DNA of 64,000 bases from positions 124,001-188,000 of the forward strand of contig NZ_BSSE01000005.1 of assembly GCF_030268965.1 (NCBI RefSeq), given 5' to 3'. Below are positions 17,905 through 26,098 of the stretch, piece by piece. Numbering within the stretch: the stretch's first letter is position 1; each line of letters starts with the position of its first letter. This DNA comes from Microtetraspora sp. NBRC 16547 (GTDB taxonomy: Bacteria; Actinomycetota; Actinomycetes; Streptosporangiales; Streptosporangiaceae). The translations under genes were made by a program, and so were the position numbers. The notes beneath the pieces were generated by a model. The model was given only the letters and a program-made list of their open reading frames with translations, was not told the origin of the DNA and ran no database searches.

Positions 17905-18540
17905 GTGGTGAGTTCGACGGTTCCGCATCCCTGGGGCCTGGCCACCGCCTCCAGCGCGGAGCCAGGCGGCCTCAGCGACGCCGGGCTGATCCGCGCTTCG
18001 CTGGACCGGCCGGAGGACTTCGCCGGAGTGTTCGACCGGCACGCGGACGAGATCCACGCCTATGTCGCGCGCCGGCTCGGCCCCGAGCTCGGCCAGGCCG
18101 ACGACGTGACGGCTGAGACGTTCCTCGTCGCGTTTCGCAAGCGGCACAAGTACGACCTGACCCGGCCGGACGCGCGACCGTGGCTGTACGGCATCGCGGG
18201 CAAGCTGATCTCCGGGCACCGCAGGTCGGAGGTGCGCAGGCTCAGGTCGCTGGCCAGGGCCGCGAGCGGCGCGGCCGCGTCCGGTGCGGAACTCCACGAG
18301 GAGGAGCGCAGCGCCGAGCGCGCGAGCGCCGCCGCCATGCGCCCGGGGCTCGCCGCCGCCCTGGCACGGCTGTCCGCGGCCGAGCGCGACCTGCTCCTGC
18401 TCGTCGCTTGGGCAGACCTCACGTACGAGGAGACGGCCGAAGCCCTCAAGATCCCCATCGGCACGGTCCGCTCCCGGTTGCACCGGATCAGGGCGAAGCT
18501 CCGCCGTCACCTCAACCTTTCCGAGGAGCCCACCGCGTGA
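17905..18540 (+). CDS. ECF-type RNA polymerase sigma factor
   Basis: The product (up to 211 residues) has sigma region 2 (FDRHADEIHAYVARRLG, ADDVTAETFLVAFRK, PWLYGIAGKLISGHRR) and region 4 (LSAAERDLLLLVAWADLTYE, then IPIGTVRSRLHRIRAKLRRH as the recognition helix), with no region 3, so it is a group 4 (ECF) sigma factor. GTG codons at 17905 and 17908 are the only plausible starts and have no clear ribosome site; initiation may be internal. Its stop overlaps the start of the next gene (GTGA), coupling it to a membrane-anchored CU044_5270 protein, a pairing often seen in Streptosporangiales and relatives. Confidence 0.9.
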   Translation: MVSSTVPHPWGLATASSAEPGGLSDAGLIRASLDRPEDFAGVFDRHADEIHAYVARRLGPELGQADDVTAETFLVAFRKRHKYDLTRPDARPWLYGIAGKLISGHRRSEVRRLRSLARAASGAAASGAELHEEERSAERASAAAMRPGLAAALARLSAAERDLLLLVAWADLTYEETAEALKIPIGTVRSRLHRIRAKLRRHLNLSEEPTA

Positions 18541-19610
18541 ACGACGAACTCGAAATGATCAAGAAGGCCCGCCCGGAGACGGCTCCGTACTCCGAGGAGG
18601 CCAAGATGACGGCCAGGCGCGCCCTGACCGCTCCCTCCCCGCGCCGGCGCAGGCCGTACGGCATCGCACTCGTGGGGGCCCTCGCGGTCGCGGCGGCGAG
18701 CGTCGTCGCGGTCAACACGCTGTTCCCCGGCGCGGGCACCCAGGACGCGAGAACCGGCGTCACGGGAACGGCGAGCGCCCACACCGGCGTCGGCGAGCGA
18801 GCCGCGGTCACGTTGCCGAGGATCGCGAAGATGTCGGCGGAGGAGGTGCTGGACCGCGCCGCCCGCGCGGTGACCGACCTGAAGCCGCGTGACGACCAGT
18901 TCATCAAGGTCACGTCGCAGACCATGTACGGCGCGATGCGGTTGGGCACTGATGTCAAGACCGGCGAATCGATCGAGGAGAGCCGGTACCTCTACCGCAC
19001 CAAGCGGACGATCTGGCTCTCGGCCGACGGCACGAGGGACGGCGCGCTGAAGATCCAGTACCTGGAACCTCACGCGTACCCGGGCTGGCCGATCCCGAAG
19101 GAGGCCTACGACCAGCAGGGAACCGAATGGAACAATCTGCCGACCTGCGGGAACGTGTCGGACACCGCGTACACCAACCTGAAGAAGCTGCCGGGCGACG
19201 CCGAGGGGATGCGCGCCTACCTGTACTCCAAGGACCACGGGGACAATCCGGCGGACGCCGGGGCGTGGACGACCGTCGGTGACCTGCTCAGGGAGAACTA
19301 CCTGCCCGCCGCGCAGCGCGCCGCGCTGTTCAAGGCGGCGGCGACGATCCCCGGCGTCACCGTGACCGAGGACGCCGAGGACGCGGCCGGACGCAAGGGC
19401 ATCGGTGTGGGGCGCGAGTCGTTCGGCATCCGTGAGGACATCATCTTCAACCCGGAGACCTACGAACTCCTGGGCGAGCGCGGCATCGTGGTGGACGAGA
19501 AGGAGGCCAAGTCGCCGGTCGGCAGCCTGGTCGCCTCCACGGCCCAGCTGACGATCTCGGTCGACGACAAGGCGCCCGCGGTCGACGACCCGCACGCCGG
19601 CTGCGGCTGA
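18537..19610 (+). CDS. CU044_5270 family membrane-anchored protein
   Basis: A 357-residue protein with a short cytoplasmic N-terminus (MNDELEMIKKARPETAPYSE, then MTARRALTAP), one transmembrane helix at about 43-63 (GIALVGALAVAAASVVAVNT) and a long extracellular part, the CU044_5270 layout. Its GTG start lies within the sigma-factor stop (4-base overlap). The short cytoplasmic segment plus single membrane pass is compatible with a signal-sensing or anti-sigma role, but no zinc-binding HxxxCxxC motif is present, so that remains inference. Confidence 0.82.
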   Translation: MNDELEMIKKARPETAPYSEEAKMTARRALTAPSPRRRRPYGIALVGALAVAAASVVAVNTLFPGAGTQDARTGVTGTASAHTGVGERAAVTLPRIAKMSAEEVLDRAARAVTDLKPRDDQFIKVTSQTMYGAMRLGTDVKTGESIEESRYLYRTKRTIWLSADGTRDGALKIQYLEPHAYPGWPIPKEAYDQQGTEWNNLPTCGNVSDTAYTNLKKLPGDAEGMRAYLYSKDHGDNPADAGAWTTVGDLLRENYLPAAQRAALFKAAATIPGVTVTEDAEDAAGRKGIGVGRESFGIREDIIFNPETYELLGERGIVVDEKEAKSPVGSLVASTAQLTISVDDKAPAVDDPHAGCG

Positions 19611-19641
19611 TCTTCCGCTTTCCGTCGCACCCTCACCGAGG

Positions 19642-19670
19642 ACCCGCCCTCACAGGCCATAGGGGCGGGT
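19642..19670. terminator. Terminator between the CU044_5270 gene and the convergent HNH gene
   Basis: ACCCGCCC pairs with GGGCGGGT around a 13-base loop, 31 bases after the CU044_5270 stop. Confidence 0.6.
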
Positions 19671-19757
19671 TCTCGCCTGTTCCGGAGTTCGTCCTCGGTC
19701 TTCAGGCCGCACCCGAGGTGGTTCCCACCGGCCGTTTCCCGCTGTTCGCAGGCGGGG

Positions 19758-20534
19758 TCAGGCGCACTGCTCCAGCATGGTCGCCTTGTCCTCGGCGGTC
19801 ACCGGGAGCTCGTACTTCAGCGCGACCTGGGCGAACCGGACGGCGTACGAGCAACGGATCTCGGTGACCGGCGGAAGCCAGTCGGCAGGGCCCGAGTCGC
19901 CCTTGGACGCGTTCATCGAGCCGTCCACCGGGAGCAGGTTGAGCGGATCGTTGGCGATCTGTCTCCGCTTGGTGTCGCTCCACCCGGACGCGCCCATCTG
20001 CCAGTCGTAGGAGAGCGGCATGACGTGGTCGATCTGGACCTCGGCGGCCTTCTCCTTGCGCCATTCGATCGTCTTGCCGGTGTACGGGTCGTCCAGCGCT
20101 ATGGAGACGAGGATGCAGGTCGATCCGTCGCGGTATTGCAGCCTCTGGCCGTCCCGCCGGAGCAGGTCGTTGCGGGTGTCGCAGCCGTTGCGGCCGAACG
20201 GGACGTCGTCCACGTTGTCGGCCCACGCGTAGCCGAACTGCTTCCGGTCATAGCCGGTCTTGGTGCCGCGTTTCTTGGTGGCGACCTTCTCGATGAGCTC
20301 GCGGGCCTTCGCCTTCTCCTTGGCCGCCGTGATGGGCGCGAGCCCCGGCCGGGTGCCGTCGGGGTTGTCCAGGGGGCTGGCCCCTCGCCTGCTCCCGCCG
20401 GACTTCGGCGTCGGCGCGGCGCTCTTGGCGAGGTGATCGACTCCGATGTCCTGCGTGTCCAGCGGCCCACACCCCGCCAGTACGGCTACCGCCACCGAGA
20501 AACCGAGGATCACCTTGGATCCACGTGCACGCAT
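19758..20534 (-). CDS. Secreted HNH endonuclease family lipoprotein
   Basis: The 258-residue product has a signal peptide (SKVILGFSVAVAVLA) with lipobox VLAGC, then a low-complexity linker and a C-terminal HNH/GmrSD-type nuclease domain: VQIDHVMPLSYDWQMGA (catalytic His, near residue 170) and NDPLNLLPVDGSMNASKGD (Asn/Lys of the finger). It also holds CDTRND and TCIL cysteines that could pair outside the cell. The ATG at 20534 is preferred to a GTG six bases earlier because AGGGG is optimally spaced. As a surface nuclease it could scavenge extracellular DNA; the role is inferred. Confidence 0.85.
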   Translation of the reverse strand: MRARGSKVILGFSVAVAVLAGCGPLDTQDIGVDHLAKSAAPTPKSGGSRRGASPLDNPDGTRPGLAPITAAKEKAKARELIEKVATKKRGTKTGYDRKQFGYAWADNVDDVPFGRNGCDTRNDLLRRDGQRLQYRDGSTCILVSIALDDPYTGKTIEWRKEKAAEVQIDHVMPLSYDWQMGASGWSDTKRRQIANDPLNLLPVDGSMNASKGDSGPADWLPPVTEIRCSYAVRFAQVALKYELPVTAEDKATMLEQCA

Positions 20535-20708
20535 TGCCACCCCTAGGTCAAGAAATTACCTACCTAGGTATAGCAAACTGCCAAGAAATAGTAATTATCG
20601 GCAAATGTCAGGTTTTGTAGTCAAGTCCGGGCGACTCGGACATACGACGGCACGAACGGTCGCGGCTCGGAATGCTCATCAGGAGTGCGGCTGATACTCA
20701 TGCCGCTC
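20535..20708. promoter_or_regulatory. A+T-rich promoter region of the HNH lipoprotein
   Basis: The region is markedly richer in A+T than its surroundings (20550-20630). It contains the perfect palindrome TACCTAGGTA (20561-20570), partly repeated as CCTAGGT at 20542-20548 beside the ribosome site. It also contains the 3' flank of the convergently read benE gene. No promoter hexamers are clear. Confidence 0.35.
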
Positions 20709-22004
20709 TCAGCGGTCGGCCACCGTCACGGTCCTGCCGGCGGGCCGGCCGTTCTCCGAGGCATCCGGCCCCTCCCCCGAACCGGCCGCATCCGGAGACG
20801 AGGGAGCCGGGGCGGCGGCCTTCGCGCCGCCGCGCAACCTGCCGGACAGGGCGCGGAAGGCCAGTCCGGCCGCGAGCCCCCAGAACGCGGCCCCGATCCC
20901 GAACGGAGCGATCCCCGACGCGGTCACCACGAACGTCACCACCGCCGCGTCGCGCTGCCCCTCGTCGGCCACGGCGGCCTGGATCGCCGAGCCGAGCGTC
21001 GCGAGTAGCGCGAGTCCCGCGACCGTCTCGATGAGCAGCGGCGGCGACGAGGCGATCAGCGACACGGTCAGGCCGATGGACAGGCCGAGCACGATGTAGA
21101 CGACGCCGCCGGTGACCGACGCGATCCAGCGCCGATCCCGGTCGGGGTGGGCGTCGGGGCCCGCCGCCAGCGCCGTGGTGATCGCCGCGAGGTTGACGGC
21201 GTGCCCTCCGAAGGGGGCCACGGCCATCGTGGCCAGACCCGTCGTCGTCAGGATCGGCCGGAGACTCGGGTGGTATCCGTAGGTCGCGAGCATGCTCATC
21301 CCGGCCACGTTCTGCGAGGCCATCGTGACGATGAACAGCGGGATGGCGATGCCGACCAGAGCGCCCACCGAGAAGGTGGGCGTCTCGACGGTCATCACCG
21401 GCCACAGGCCCGCGCCGTGCTCCGCCCGCGGCTGGGTGAGCAGGATGACCGCGACGGTGACGAGCAGCGCGCCCGGCACGGCCCATCTCCTGGCGAACCG
21501 GAAGAGCACCGCCCACGCGACGACGATCGGTATCGCGGGCCCGGGGAACCGTACGACCGCCTGGACGGGCGCCAGGCACAGCGGCAGCAGCACCCCGGCG
21601 AGCATCGCGCCGGCCAGCGGGGCGGGGATGGCGTGCAGCAGGCGGCTGAACCGGTCGGACAGCCCGGCGAGGACGAACAGCAGGCCGGTGACGGCGAAGG
21701 CGCCCAGGGCCGCGCGGTAGTCGGCCCCGTGATCGGCGCTGTGGTCGGCGCCGTCCGCCCCGACCGAGACCAGCAGCGCGGCGCCCGGCGTGGACCAGGC
21801 GACGCTCATCGGCATCCGGTAACGCAGCCCCAGCCCGATGCCGAGCGCCCCCATCGCGAGACACAGCACCAGCAGCCCGGACGCCGCCTGCGCCTGGTCG
21901 GCTCCGACGGCCCGCAGCCCGGCCAGCACCACGGCGAAGGAGCTGGCGAATCCCACGATCGCGAGGACCACCCCGGCCAGGATCGGCTGCAGCACGCGCC
22001 CCAT
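20709..22004 (-). CDS. BenE family benzoate/H+ symporter-like transporter
   Basis: A 431-residue polytopic membrane protein with about 12 hydrophobic segments. Family motifs include MPMSVAWSTPGAALLVSVGA near residue 66, AGMLAGVLLPLCLAPV, VGIAIPLFIVTMASQNVAGM near 240 and FGGHAVNLAAITTALAAG. BenE proteins import benzoate or related aromatic acids with protons. GGAG lies seven bases before the ATG at 22004. The divergent XRE-cupin gene and two shared operator copies in the 86-base gap make a self-contained import-and-repressor module. No benzoate catabolic genes are nearby, so the true substrate is open. Confidence 0.88.
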   Translation of the reverse strand: MGRVLQPILAGVVLAIVGFASSFAVVLAGLRAVGADQAQAASGLLVLCLAMGALGIGLGLRYRMPMSVAWSTPGAALLVSVGADGADHSADHGADYRAALGAFAVTGLLFVLAGLSDRFSRLLHAIPAPLAGAMLAGVLLPLCLAPVQAVVRFPGPAIPIVVAWAVLFRFARRWAVPGALLVTVAVILLTQPRAEHGAGLWPVMTVETPTFSVGALVGIAIPLFIVTMASQNVAGMSMLATYGYHPSLRPILTTTGLATMAVAPFGGHAVNLAAITTALAAGPDAHPDRDRRWIASVTGGVVYIVLGLSIGLTVSLIASSPPLLIETVAGLALLATLGSAIQAAVADEGQRDAAVVTFVVTASGIAPFGIGAAFWGLAAGLAFRALSGRLRGGAKAAAPAPSSPDAAGSGEGPDASENGRPAGRTVTVADR

Positions 22005-22019
22005 GACAGAACTCCGTTC

Positions 22020-22068
22020 GTTCCGTATATGGAACAGAGTGTACGGCCTGGCGTTCCGCAAACGGAAC
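22020..22068. promoter_or_regulatory. Twin operators between benE and the XRE regulator
   Basis: GTTCC-N6-GGAAC occurs at 22020-22035 and at 22053-22068, 33 bases (about three helical turns) centre to centre. Between them lies a benE-directed -10-like TACACT (22043-22038 on the minus strand). The second copy is a perfect 16-base palindrome apart from its CAAA centre. The XRE protein encoded next door is the likely ligand. Confidence 0.75.
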
Positions 22069-22090
22069 GGACCGGCACGATACTGGTCAC

Positions 22091-22669
22091 ATGAGGGAAG
22101 ACTCCGCCGCCTTCGCAGCCGAGGTCGGACAGCGGATCCGGCGGCTGCGCGCGGACCGCGGGTTGTCACTGTCGGAGCTGGCGTCACGGGCCGGGGTCGG
22201 CAAGGCCACGCTGTCCGGGCTGGAGGCCGGCACCCGCAACCCGACCGTCGAGACCCTCTACGCGATCATCGCCCAGCTCGACGTGCCGCTCGCTGCCGTG
22301 CTCACCGACCGGAACGTGCCGTCCGGTCCCGGCGTGAGAACCGACCCTCTGGAGGTCATCCACGGCTCCGCCGTCTCCGGAGCTCTCCTGGAGACCTTCG
22401 TGGACGGTCCCGTCACGACCGAGCTCTACCGGCTGCGGATCAGGCCGGGCCGGGTGCAGGTCTCCCCCGCCCACCCGCTGGGCGCCGTGGAGTTCCTGAC
22501 CGTCTTCACCGGCACCGCCCGGGTCGGACCGCTCGACCGCCCCATCGTGATCCCGGCCGGCGGCCACGCGAGCTGGGTGTCCGACGTGCCGCACATGTAC
22601 GCCGCGGAAACCGACGAGGAGGTGCAGGCCTCCCTCGTCATCCGCCACACCGCGCCCCCCGGCCATTAG
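22091..22669 (+). CDS. XRE family transcriptional regulator with C-terminal cupin domain
   Basis: A 192-residue regulator with an N-terminal lambda-repressor-type HTH (QRIRRLRADRGLSLSELASR, then AGVGKATLSGLEAGTRNP) and a cupin sensor domain (residues ~95-190; HPLGAVEFLTVFTGTARVG, IPAGGHASWVSDVPHMYAAE). This HTH-cupin arrangement is typical of repressors of adjacent transport or catabolic genes. No ribosome site precedes the ATG and a -10-like GATACT lies about ten bases before it, so the transcript may be leaderless. It probably controls benE and itself through the twin GTTCC-N6-GGAAC sites. Confidence 0.9.
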   Translation: MREDSAAFAAEVGQRIRRLRADRGLSLSELASRAGVGKATLSGLEAGTRNPTVETLYAIIAQLDVPLAAVLTDRNVPSGPGVRTDPLEVIHGSAVSGALLETFVDGPVTTELYRLRIRPGRVQVSPAHPLGAVEFLTVFTGTARVGPLDRPIVIPAGGHASWVSDVPHMYAAETDEEVQASLVIRHTAPPGH

Positions 22670-22740
22670 AGAGCGTCTGGCAAATGCGGAGACTTCGAGC
22701 CTGCGAGGAGTCTGCGCGGGTGGGGCGACGAGGAACCGGG

Positions 22741-22792
22741 GACGTCAGGACCGCGGACGTCAGGACCGCGGACGTCAGGACCGCGGACGTCA
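22741..22792. repeat. 15-base tandem repeat centred on GACGTC
   Basis: GACGTCAGGACCGCG is repeated three times exactly (22741-22785), followed by a fourth partial copy, GACGTCA. A further GACGTC lies at 22815. GACGTC is itself palindromic. The repeat lies between convergent genes; it has no spacers and is not a CRISPR. Confidence 0.9.
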
Positions 22793-22831
22793 AGGCTCGC
22801 ATCTCCGAAGCGCGGACGTCATAAACGCGGC

Positions 22832-22859
22832 GAGGCCGCGCCCGCACGGGCGCGGCCTC
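22832..22859. terminator. Bidirectional terminator after the XRE gene and the 760-residue gene
   Basis: GAGGCCGCGCCC and GGGCGCGGCCTC form a perfect 12-base-pair stem with a 4-base loop, 13 bases from the stop of the leftward gene and 162 bases after the XRE stop. Confidence 0.85.
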
Positions 22860-22872
22860 CACCACCTGGCCG

Positions 22873-25155
22873 TCAGAGGCCGTACTCCTTGGAGATGCGC
22901 TCGTGCCGCTCGACCTCGACCCCGACCTCGCGGGCCAGATCCAGCCAGGCCAGCGGGTGCACCCACTGCTCGGTCGCGTCGTCGAGCACGGCGTCCAGCT
23001 CGGCGGCGCTCACCATCGGCGGGACCGCGATCCAGCCGAAAACGCCGGGCAGCTGCTCGGCGGTCCCGGGGTGCGTCACCCTGTAGTTCTCGTCGCTGTA
23101 GACCCACATCGGCCAGCCGCGCTCGGCGAGCAGCTCGTTGAACTCGGTCCACTCGTCCTCGGAGGGGGCCGCGCCGTCGAAGAACCAGCTCGTGTATCCA
23201 CCGGGACGCAGTATCGACACGCCCGCGAACGGGATGACGAAGCTCTCGCGCTCCTGCGGGTCCTCCGGCACCGGCTCCAGCGGACGGGGGTCGATCACGA
23301 CCACGTCGCCCGCGTTGTACTCCATGCCGCGCGGCTGCGGGATCGCCAGGCGCGCCGTCGCCGGACCGGTCCGTACGGCGAGCACCTCCCGCTGGCTGCC
23401 GTCGGGCGCGGGGAGGATGGCGCGGATCAGATGCCACTCCTCCTCGATCGGCCCTTCCTGGGACTGGATCGGCATGCCGAGCTTGGCGGCGGCGGCGCGG
23501 ACGGTGGGCCATTCCTCGGCCGCGGTGGCCAGGACGATGATCCGCCAGATGTCCTCCTCCTCCGCGTCACCGGAGTCGAGGAGCGGCCGCATGATCTCAG
23601 CGCCCTTGGCGTTGTCGCCGAGCTGCTGCACGGCGCCCGACCAGAGCCGGCGGCCCTCCAGCGCAGCCCCCGCGGCGACGGCCTTCTCGGCCTCGGCCGC
23701 GGTCTCCTCCCAGCGCTCGCGGGCGCGGTGCAGCCGGGCGAGGGCGAGGTGGGAGTGCTGCTCGGGCAGGCGGGCGGCGAGCTGCTCGACGCGCTCGTCC
23801 TGGTTCGCCTCGATCAGCAGGCCGGTGAGGTAGGCGATGTCCTCGTCCCCGGCGGTGGCGGGGTCGCCGTCCTCGACGATCAGCTTCCAGTAGATGTCGG
23901 CGCCCGTCCCGGCGTATCCGAGGAAGCCCAGCGTGGTGGCGTGGCGGCGAGTGGCCTCCAGGTCCGTGCCGGACACCGGCCACAGCCAGCCCACCCACCG
24001 CTCCGGGTCGGCCGTACTGCCGTCGGCGGCGTCGAAGTAGGCGACCAGCTCGTCCTGCGGGCCGGGCGGCGGGAGGACGGGGGCGGCGTCGACGGCGGCG
24101 CGCAGCGCGGCGATCCGCTCCGGAAGGCCGTCCGTGTTCCTGAGGTCGGCGAGCGCCGCCTCGGCGAGGTCGGCGAGCAGCCGGGCCTGCCACAGAGCCT
24201 GGCGACCGACGGCCAGGTCACCGGCGGCCAGCGCGAGCTCCACGCGGGCCCGGTGCCCGCCCATCGTCTCGAAGTACGCGAGCCACTGGCGCAGCACCCG
24301 TCCGAGCTGCCAGCTGTTGGAGATCGAGCCGCCGCCGGCCAGCTTCTCGACCACGCGTGCCCACTCCACCCACTCGCGGGGGTGCTCGCCGACGACGTCG
24401 AGGTCGGGAAGCGCCTCGACGGCCTCGTCCATGCGCCCGAGCTCGGCGAGCACGACGGAGCGCAGCAGCGCCTCGCGGCGCGCCTTGGCGACCGGGTCGT
24501 CCGGCTTGAAACCGGACGCCGCGTCCAGCGCCGTCAGAGCGGCCTCGGCGCGCCCGTCGGCGAGCAGCGCCCGGGCGGAGACCGCGCCAAGCTCCCAGCT
24601 CGCCTCCCGGTCCACCCCGTGCAGCCGGTCGACCGCGGCCTCGGCGTACGCGACCGCCTCGCCGGCCTTGCCCTTGTCGAGCAGGGCGGCGACGTACTGG
24701 GTGGTGAGACCGGGGAAGGCGAGCGAGTCCGGCTCGATGGCACCGAGCGCGGTGCCGAGTGCGGCCAGCCGCTCGTCGGCGTATCCGGGGCCGTCGGTGT
24801 TCGCCTGGGCGATCGCCAGGGCCTCGACCGCGACGGAGGCCGCCGGGCAGTCCCGGACGTCGTCCCGCTGGGCGAACTCGACGAGCTGCCGTGCGTCGTC
24901 GAGCGCGACCGCGCCGTTCGCCCGGTCGCCCACCCGGCCGATCATGTGCCAGTAGCGGGCGAACAACTCCAGCCACGGCCGCCCGAGCGCCTCCGCCTGC
25001 TGGGCGATGGCCGGGGCGACGACGTCGAGCTGCCCGTACCGCCCTTCGAGGGCCTGCGCGGGGACGTCACCCAGCGCCACGGCCAGACCGGCGTTGCCGG
25101 CTTCGTGCAGTTCCCGCTGGGTGCTGCCGACCCAGGCCCAGATGTCCACGTCCAT
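22873..25155 (-). CDS. Large alpha-helical repeat (TPR-like) protein of unknown function
   Basis: A 760-residue acidic cytoplasmic protein without signal peptide or membrane segments. Residues ~1-560 are rich in helix pairs of alanine/leucine with TPR-like spacing (for example GEAVAYAEAAVDRLHGVDRE; HSHLALARLHRARERWEETA). Residues ~560-760 look like a separate alpha/beta domain (VVVIDPRPLEPVPEDPQERE; GYTSWFFDGAAPSEDEWTEF). I do not recognise a named family for the C-terminal part. It lies 81 bases downstream of dapF on the same strand, but shows no metabolic signature. The scaffold architecture suggests protein-protein interaction. Confidence 0.75.
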   Translation of the reverse strand: MDVDIWAWVGSTQRELHEAGNAGLAVALGDVPAQALEGRYGQLDVVAPAIAQQAEALGRPWLELFARYWHMIGRVGDRANGAVALDDARQLVEFAQRDDVRDCPAASVAVEALAIAQANTDGPGYADERLAALGTALGAIEPDSLAFPGLTTQYVAALLDKGKAGEAVAYAEAAVDRLHGVDREASWELGAVSARALLADGRAEAALTALDAASGFKPDDPVAKARREALLRSVVLAELGRMDEAVEALPDLDVVGEHPREWVEWARVVEKLAGGGSISNSWQLGRVLRQWLAYFETMGGHRARVELALAAGDLAVGRQALWQARLLADLAEAALADLRNTDGLPERIAALRAAVDAAPVLPPPGPQDELVAYFDAADGSTADPERWVGWLWPVSGTDLEATRRHATTLGFLGYAGTGADIYWKLIVEDGDPATAGDEDIAYLTGLLIEANQDERVEQLAARLPEQHSHLALARLHRARERWEETAAEAEKAVAAGAALEGRRLWSGAVQQLGDNAKGAEIMRPLLDSGDAEEEDIWRIIVLATAAEEWPTVRAAAAKLGMPIQSQEGPIEEEWHLIRAILPAPDGSQREVLAVRTGPATARLAIPQPRGMEYNAGDVVVIDPRPLEPVPEDPQERESFVIPFAGVSILRPGGYTSWFFDGAAPSEDEWTEFNELLAERGWPMWVYSDENYRVTHPGTAEQLPGVFGWIAVPPMVSAAELDAVLDDATEQWVHPLAWLDLAREVGVEVERHERISKEYGL

Positions 25156-25236
25156 GAGGTGTCAGTCTGCCAGCTCACCGAGCATGCCCCAAACGGCGCG
25201 AGCCATGTATTGACCGTCGTCGGGCGACCCGCCCGG

Positions 25237-26055
25237 TCAGGCGTGCAGCACGGCGGGCCAGTCCCCCGACGCGACCAGGACGGCCGGACCGGAGAGATAG
25301 CTGGTCTTCTCGTCGAGAGTCACCGTCACGGTGCCGCCGAGCACGTGGACGGCCCAGGTTCCGGTGGTACGGCCGGAGGCGTGCGCGGCGGCCACGGCGG
25401 TCGCGACCGCACCGGTGCCGCAGGAGCGGGTCTCCCCCGACCCGCGCTCGTGGACCCGCATGGAGAGGGCGTCGTCGGCCACCTGGTTGATCAGCTCGAT
25501 GTTGACGCCGTCGGGATAGACCTCGCGGTCGAATCGGGGCTGCTCGGTGAGGTCGAGCTCCGCCACCGGATCGTCGATCAGGCAGGCCAGGTGCGGGTTC
25601 CCCATGTTCACGTTCAGGCCGTGGTATTCGCGGCCGTTCACGGTCGTACGGCTCTCGCCGAGCACGCGGGGCCTGCCCATGTCCACCGTGACGTCTCCCT
25701 CGGACGCCAGCCGTACCCGCTTGACGCCGCCCCGGGTGGCGACGCCGAACTCGCCCGGCGCGGCCAGCCCGGACGCGACGAGATAACGGGCGAAGACCCG
25801 GACGCCGTTGCCGCACATCTCGGCCACGCTGCCGTCGGCGTTGCGGTAGTCCATGAACCACTCGGCCCGGCCGGCCTGGTCGGCCACCTCGGGGCACAGC
25901 TTGGTGCGGACGACGCGCAGCACGCCGTCGCCGCCGATCCCCGCGCGCCGATCGCACAGCGCGGCGACGGCCGCCGGCGCGAGATCGAGCGCCGCGTCCG
26001 GATCCGGGAGGATGACGAAGTCGTTCTCTGTGCCGTGTCCCTTGACGAACCGCAT
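25237..26055 (-). CDS. dapF: Diaminopimelate epimerase
   Basis: Interconverts LL- and meso-diaminopimelate for lysine and peptidoglycan synthesis. The 272-residue product has both catalytic cysteines in their motifs, MCGNGVRVFARYL (near residue 80) and RSCGTGAVATAVAA (near 215), plus the substrate-binding starts KGHGTENDF and NMGNPHLACL. KGHGTENDF is the actinobacterial version of the usual K-GLGNDF. It lies 43 bases downstream of miaA on the same strand, the conserved actinobacterial arrangement. Confidence 0.97.
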   Translation of the reverse strand: MRFVKGHGTENDFVILPDPDAALDLAPAAVAALCDRRAGIGGDGVLRVVRTKLCPEVADQAGRAEWFMDYRNADGSVAEMCGNGVRVFARYLVASGLAAPGEFGVATRGGVKRVRLASEGDVTVDMGRPRVLGESRTTVNGREYHGLNVNMGNPHLACLIDDPVAELDLTEQPRFDREVYPDGVNIELINQVADDALSMRVHERGSGETRSCGTGAVATAVAAAHASGRTTGTWAVHVLGGTVTVTLDEKTSYLSGPAVLVASGDWPAVLHA

Positions 26056-26098
26056 AACAGCGGATTTTAGTCTGCGCGGCCTCCCCGGCCCGCCGCCG

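Noticed and set aside
22741-22792. Short tandem repeats that might be a CRISPR array
   Set aside because: The units are directly adjacent with no spacers, and no cas genes are present.
24134-26070. Very long plus-strand frames across the 760-residue gene and dapF
   Set aside because: They are antisense shadows; dapF has both catalytic cysteine motifs on the minus strand.
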